From the NCBI RefSeq assembly GCF_001632365.1, contig NW_024468519.1, positions 1 to 64,000 of the forward strand: DNA of 64,000 nucleotides, in the 5' to 3' direction. A program made the position numbers and the translations under genes. Below, piece after piece: positions 61,201-64,000 of the stretch. The notes beneath the pieces are model-generated. The model did not search any database, had not been told where the DNA came from, and saw only the letters and a list, made by a program, of their open reading frames with translations. Origin of the DNA: Laetiporus sulphureus 93-53. Its lineage: Eukaryota > Basidiomycota > Agaricomycetes > Polyporales > Laetiporaceae. Position 1 is the stretch's first letter, and the number at the start of each line of letters is the position of its first letter.

Positions 61201-62225
61201 GGACCAGAAGATGCAGAGGAGGCAATCCATCGCAAACGCATACACGCCCGTTGCGTCACCGATAGCTCATCGTGAAACCCCGGGACCTGCATCGCCGGCC
61301 TTCAGTCGCGGATCGTCCTTGGCAAGGGAAATGAGTCTGGGACCCGACGCGCAAAGGAGAGTCCTCCGCATCAAGCGTTTAGTATGTCCGGTTTCTGCCG
61401 CAGTCTAGGCAATGCGTTAATGCATCCCTGTGCAGGTCGATGGCGAATGGAAGCTCGAAATCATCCGCGACAATGCTGTAATCAGTGCCTATGTGAAACG
61501 GCGGCAAGCTATCGAGGAAGAGTCGACTACCGCCGATGCTCTGGCTCCCACTGGAGATGCGGACAAGGACAGGCGTGCGAAGAGGAGGTGAGCGCCATTC
61601 AGTTGTCCGACCAAATCCCACCTCATTCATTTCCGTAGACTCGAGGAAGAGATTGCGCGAATGAAGAAGAATCAAGAACGGCGGCTCCACCGGAAGAATG
61701 CCAAGATCGTGAAGGAAGGGGGAACGCCCATGCAACTCAGCCGGCCTGTGAAGCCAGATACGACGGTGGGTGCACACGATTGAATTCTTGATATGCACAT
61801 GCTTACATGCATCCGCAGCGGCGATGTGGGCACTGCGGCCAGATGGGTCATATGAGTACGTGTTGTATTACGGCGCGTGGAGTTGTGCTGACCATGCGCT
61901 GCCAGAAACTAACCGTAAATGTCCTCGCTGGGCCGAGTTCAACTCGGGCAACACCCCGTCCCTGCCGACCCCATCAGTTACAAGCCCTCCTGCTGCGTCC
62001 CCGGGCGGCTCGACGAGCTTCTCGTTTGGCACGGGTCCGGACAGCTTATATGTTCCGGGGACATCAAACGCCTTGCGACCAAATCCATCTTTGAGTTTGG
62101 GGAGCCATGGGCCTTCCCCGCTTGCGACTAGCCCGCCGGTGATGGCTATGGATGACGAAGACGACGTGCCCCAGACTCCCTCGGGATCTGGTCCGAAGAT
62201 AAAGTTGACCTTGAAGAAGACATAG
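58278..62225 (+). CDS. TAF1: TFIID subunit TAF1
   Basis: The largest TAF and scaffold of general transcription factor TFIID. The start MSAAQ at 58278 is followed after one intron by DESDVISALTGFSLDNVLSG, an N-terminal region like the TBP-binding TAND segment. Acidic and basic stretches lead to ERPKTVYERFPTFEKDKVLK. The DUF3591 core includes FGMGSILVNYYRKKNEKDEY, GEPIVIEPQDESPFMKFGYV, YPTDFLVIRCVVHSR and YYIREIKNLFVVGQTYPVTE. It also has a winged-helix-like part (RLMKYFPDQNELQMRQRLKE) and HQGFWRLKPAWSIPSD. A CCHC zinc knuckle follows (CGHCGQMGHMKTNRKCPRW, spliced near 61859-61907), then a Ser/Pro tail ending KIKLTLKKT at 62225. There are no bromodomains, as in other fungi. About fifteen exons are all consistent. 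Confidence 0.95.
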
Positions 62226-62662
62226 CACCTAGTTCTCTACGAGCGGCATGTGTGGTGTAGGATTTCTGCTTTGTGTACATGTAGTCTAGCCCTCCAGTCA
62301 TAGTTGCACTTCTGTAATTGTAGTGTTCACTTTCCCGCCATTGGAGGGGCGGAATTAGTCGGATTTTGCGTAATGTCGTGCTTCTGCGTGCGCATCAATG
62401 ATACGAGAACCGTTCGGGGGGTGGGTGACATTGATGTGGAGACTGCGGGGAAGTGCGCCGGGCCGCCGGCCGACTGGCACGGCATTCACAGCACGCCGAG
62501 CGATTCGCGCCATCTGGACCCACTGGGGACAACAAGGCCGCCTGTAACTTATTCTTGGGCTTGGGCAGCGCAACGGTCTCTTCTACAGCCCCATTTTGAT
62601 TTCAGGTCCAGGCTGGCTCGCTTGTGCATGTATTTTTGAACAGTAGGTACCATCCGCTGTGA
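62226..62662. other. TAF1 3' region, no gene seen
   Basis: 437 bp with TAF1's 3' UTR and no recognisable coding signal. Confidence 0.5.
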
Positions 62663-63191
62663 TCGGATTTATTCCGCTGCATTGGTATCCTTCTTCGCGT
62701 AATCCGCACCTGGAGGCGCTCGCGCAGGACTAGGCTCTTCTCCCGTGACTGGCGGTCATTCGTCTTACTGGAGGATGTTGGCTTTCGCCTCATGGAGCAC
62801 ACCAATGAAGGCGGGCAGCTCTATCATTTTCAAAATCTGACCGAGCTGTCCAATCGAACGTGTTTCCGGGTCCATGCGCCGTCGCTATTAGAGCGTAATT
62901 TCGACGCGGAAGCCACCCTGGGCGTGTGCAGCAAAGGTCTAGTTCAGCGTTATTTCAACTATGTCCTTTAAGATTCGCCGCTAACACTACCCGTCACCAT
63001 TGTATGCAGGCGACACCGTATCTCAATGCATCCGGAACCTCTCGACCGGTATTCCGCCGGCTCCAGATGGTCTACGCTCCCCCAATCCATATGGCGAGAT
63101 CTCAGCTCATTCACACGGTGCTGCTCACGTTCGTCCACCAGCAGCATCAACGAGAGAGAGAGAGCAGCTTCTTCTGGCCGCTCGCTGATCA
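62663..63191 (+). CDS. Possible two-exon gene fragment, unrecognised
   Basis: The frame is open from 62663 and includes SFVLLEDVGFRLMEHTNEGG and YHFQNLTELSNRTCFRVHAP. At about 62936 a GTCTAG donor can be joined to the acceptor TATGCAG at 63003-63009. The result is CSKGDTVSQCIRNLSTGIPP and then PAPDGLRSPNPYGEISAHSH, ending at a stop at 63189-63191. No start codon is obvious except the Met in FRLMEHTNEG, and the donor is weak. I recognise no family. It could be a decayed gene, exons of a longer gene with a missed 5' part, or chance. Confidence 0.25.
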
Positions 63192-63652
63192 CAGCGCACC
63201 TATCCGCGGAAGTCGCCTTCTAAAATTGTTCCTGGGCGCCAGGCAGCCTCTCATATGGTCTCCTCGCGGGAGGCTCTATGCTGCGCCAAGCACCCTCAAA
63301 CGCCGTAGAGCTCAGACATATCGGGCGCGAACAGCGTCACGCGACGCGGCGTTGGTCCCGGTGCAGGTGGCCAGTGTAGGCGCAGCAACAGCCATCACAT
63401 CAGGAGTTTTGTCATTTAATCCAGGACAAAACATGCGTCCAGCGACGCTCCGATGCCATAGAGCCGCTGCTTTTTTTGCGCGGTCAACGAGCAAATTTAG
63501 TCTGATGGTCTCCCAAGCAATACGGTCGCTGGCGCTATCATCGCATCAGAGCCGTCCGAAATGATTATCAGCTCTGCCAGATTCCGGGTCACCCACCTGT
63601 TTCGTTGCGCTAACGAAAAAAACAGCCTCCCATGTGGACACGAGCTCCTGGC
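63192..63652. other. Intergenic, no gene seen
   Basis: Overlapping open frames on both strands without motifs; nothing can be supported. Confidence 0.4.
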
Positions 63653-64000
63653 TCATCCTCTGAACAATCTCGGAATTTCGGAAGGATTTTTACCGACGTT
63701 GTGAGGGGGGAAGGCTTGAATAGCTCGCAGCGTACCGTAAGGCGGCTTTCCGGAATCACCGGTTGACAACACAGCGGGAACGAACTCATGCAGTATAGTG
63801 CAAGAACCACCTTGATCGGATGGAGTTCCCGCTGATTTGTCGCACGCCACAACTTCGGGGGCCGTTGGAACGTCCCAGGGTATGTCGGTGGCCGGCTGAT
63901 CATGTACAGACGCTGATGGGCAGCCTTTCTCTATTACAGCATGTTCCACCCAGCTGGGGTGCGGAGACACCACGGATATGGGTGCGTTTGCCCCAGCTAT
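63653..64000 (-). CDS. Open frame reaching the window edge, unrecognised
   Basis: On the minus strand the frame is open from the window edge (64000) to a stop at 63653, 115 codons. It includes WVEHAVIEKGCPSASV and SCTILHEFVPAVLSTGDSGK. It could be the 3' exon of a gene continuing to the right, or a transposable element fragment. No domain is recognised and no splice sites can be judged with the 5' part missing. Confidence 0.25.
   Translation of the reverse strand: MAGANAPISVVSPHPSWVEHAVIEKGCPSASVHDQPATDIPWDVPTAPEVVACDKSAGTPSDQGGSCTILHEFVPAVLSTGDSGKPPYGTLRAIQAFPPHNVGKNPSEIPRLFRG

Overview
The window is nuclear DNA from a filamentous basidiomycete, most likely an agaricomycete. The evidence is: protein genes broken by many 45-65 nt GT-AG introns; a histone H4 gene with three introns; a DUF6533-type membrane protein (a family expanded in mushrooms); a PA28 proteasome activator; and conserved eukaryotic genes (SIN3, TAF1, POM152, LSM4, GCP4, ALG9) in fungal form. 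Genes are dense, alternate strands, and are separated by 0.2-0.6 kb. Apart from a tandem monooxygenase pair, I see no metabolic cluster. There is one 100-base assembly gap (24413-24512).

Layout. 0-1.3 kb: a broken non-LTR retrotransposon gag region arranged as a perfect inverted repeat. 1.7-7.7 kb: WBP11 (-), RNF10-type RING protein (+), osmosensor SHO1 (-). 7.7-9.6 kb: gene-free, with a 338 bp foldback element. 9.6-10.9 kb: lineage-specific membrane protein. 11.5-16.2 kb: SIN3 corepressor (+). 16.4-18.4 kb: single-pass membrane protein with PPxY and PSAP motifs (+). 19.0-21.0 kb: unknown 648-aa protein (-). 21.2-23.7 kb: ALG9 mannosyltransferase (+). 24.6-26.7 kb: DUF6533 membrane protein (+). 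27.26-27.96 kb: LSM4 in six small exons (+). 28-29.8 kb: gene-free, with a second foldback element. 29.8-33.8 kb: two tandem FAD monooxygenases (+). 34.0-35.5 kb: histone H4 (-) and a tail-anchored thioredoxin (+). 35.9-40.7 kb: POM152 (+). 41.0-44.9 kb: inorganic pyrophosphatase (-) and gamma-tubulin complex protein GCP4 (-). 45.1-47.5 kb: TBC-domain protein (+). 48.1-48.5 kb: 70-aa one-helix protein (+). 48.7-49.9 kb: RRP1 (-). 50.5-51.0 kb: 5-hydroxyisourate hydrolase (+). 51.3-52.7 kb: unknown (-). 53.1-53.9 kb: MGST3-like MAPEG protein (-). 54.4-56.1 kb: RRB1 (+). 56.5-57.9 kb: PA28 (-). 58.3-62.2 kb: TAF1 (+). 62.6-64 kb: only weak coding signals.

Most genes are independent housekeeping functions: splicing (WBP11, LSM4), ribosome assembly (RRP1, RRB1), transcription (SIN3, TAF1, H4), nuclear pore and microtubule nucleation (POM152, GCP4), glycosylation (ALG9), purine breakdown (HIU hydrolase) and detoxification (MGST3, monooxygenases). 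I did not find a convincing new multi-gene system. The points most worth following are the perfect palindrome at the left edge, two foldback elements, a TBC protein lacking both catalytic finger residues, a pyrophosphatase with two in-frame starts suggesting dual targeting, a 5-nt micro-exon in PA28, and an LSM4 gene whose first coding exon is only its ATG.

Exon borders were placed by eye from splice sites and family conservation. Family assignments rest on recognised motifs, not on a database search.
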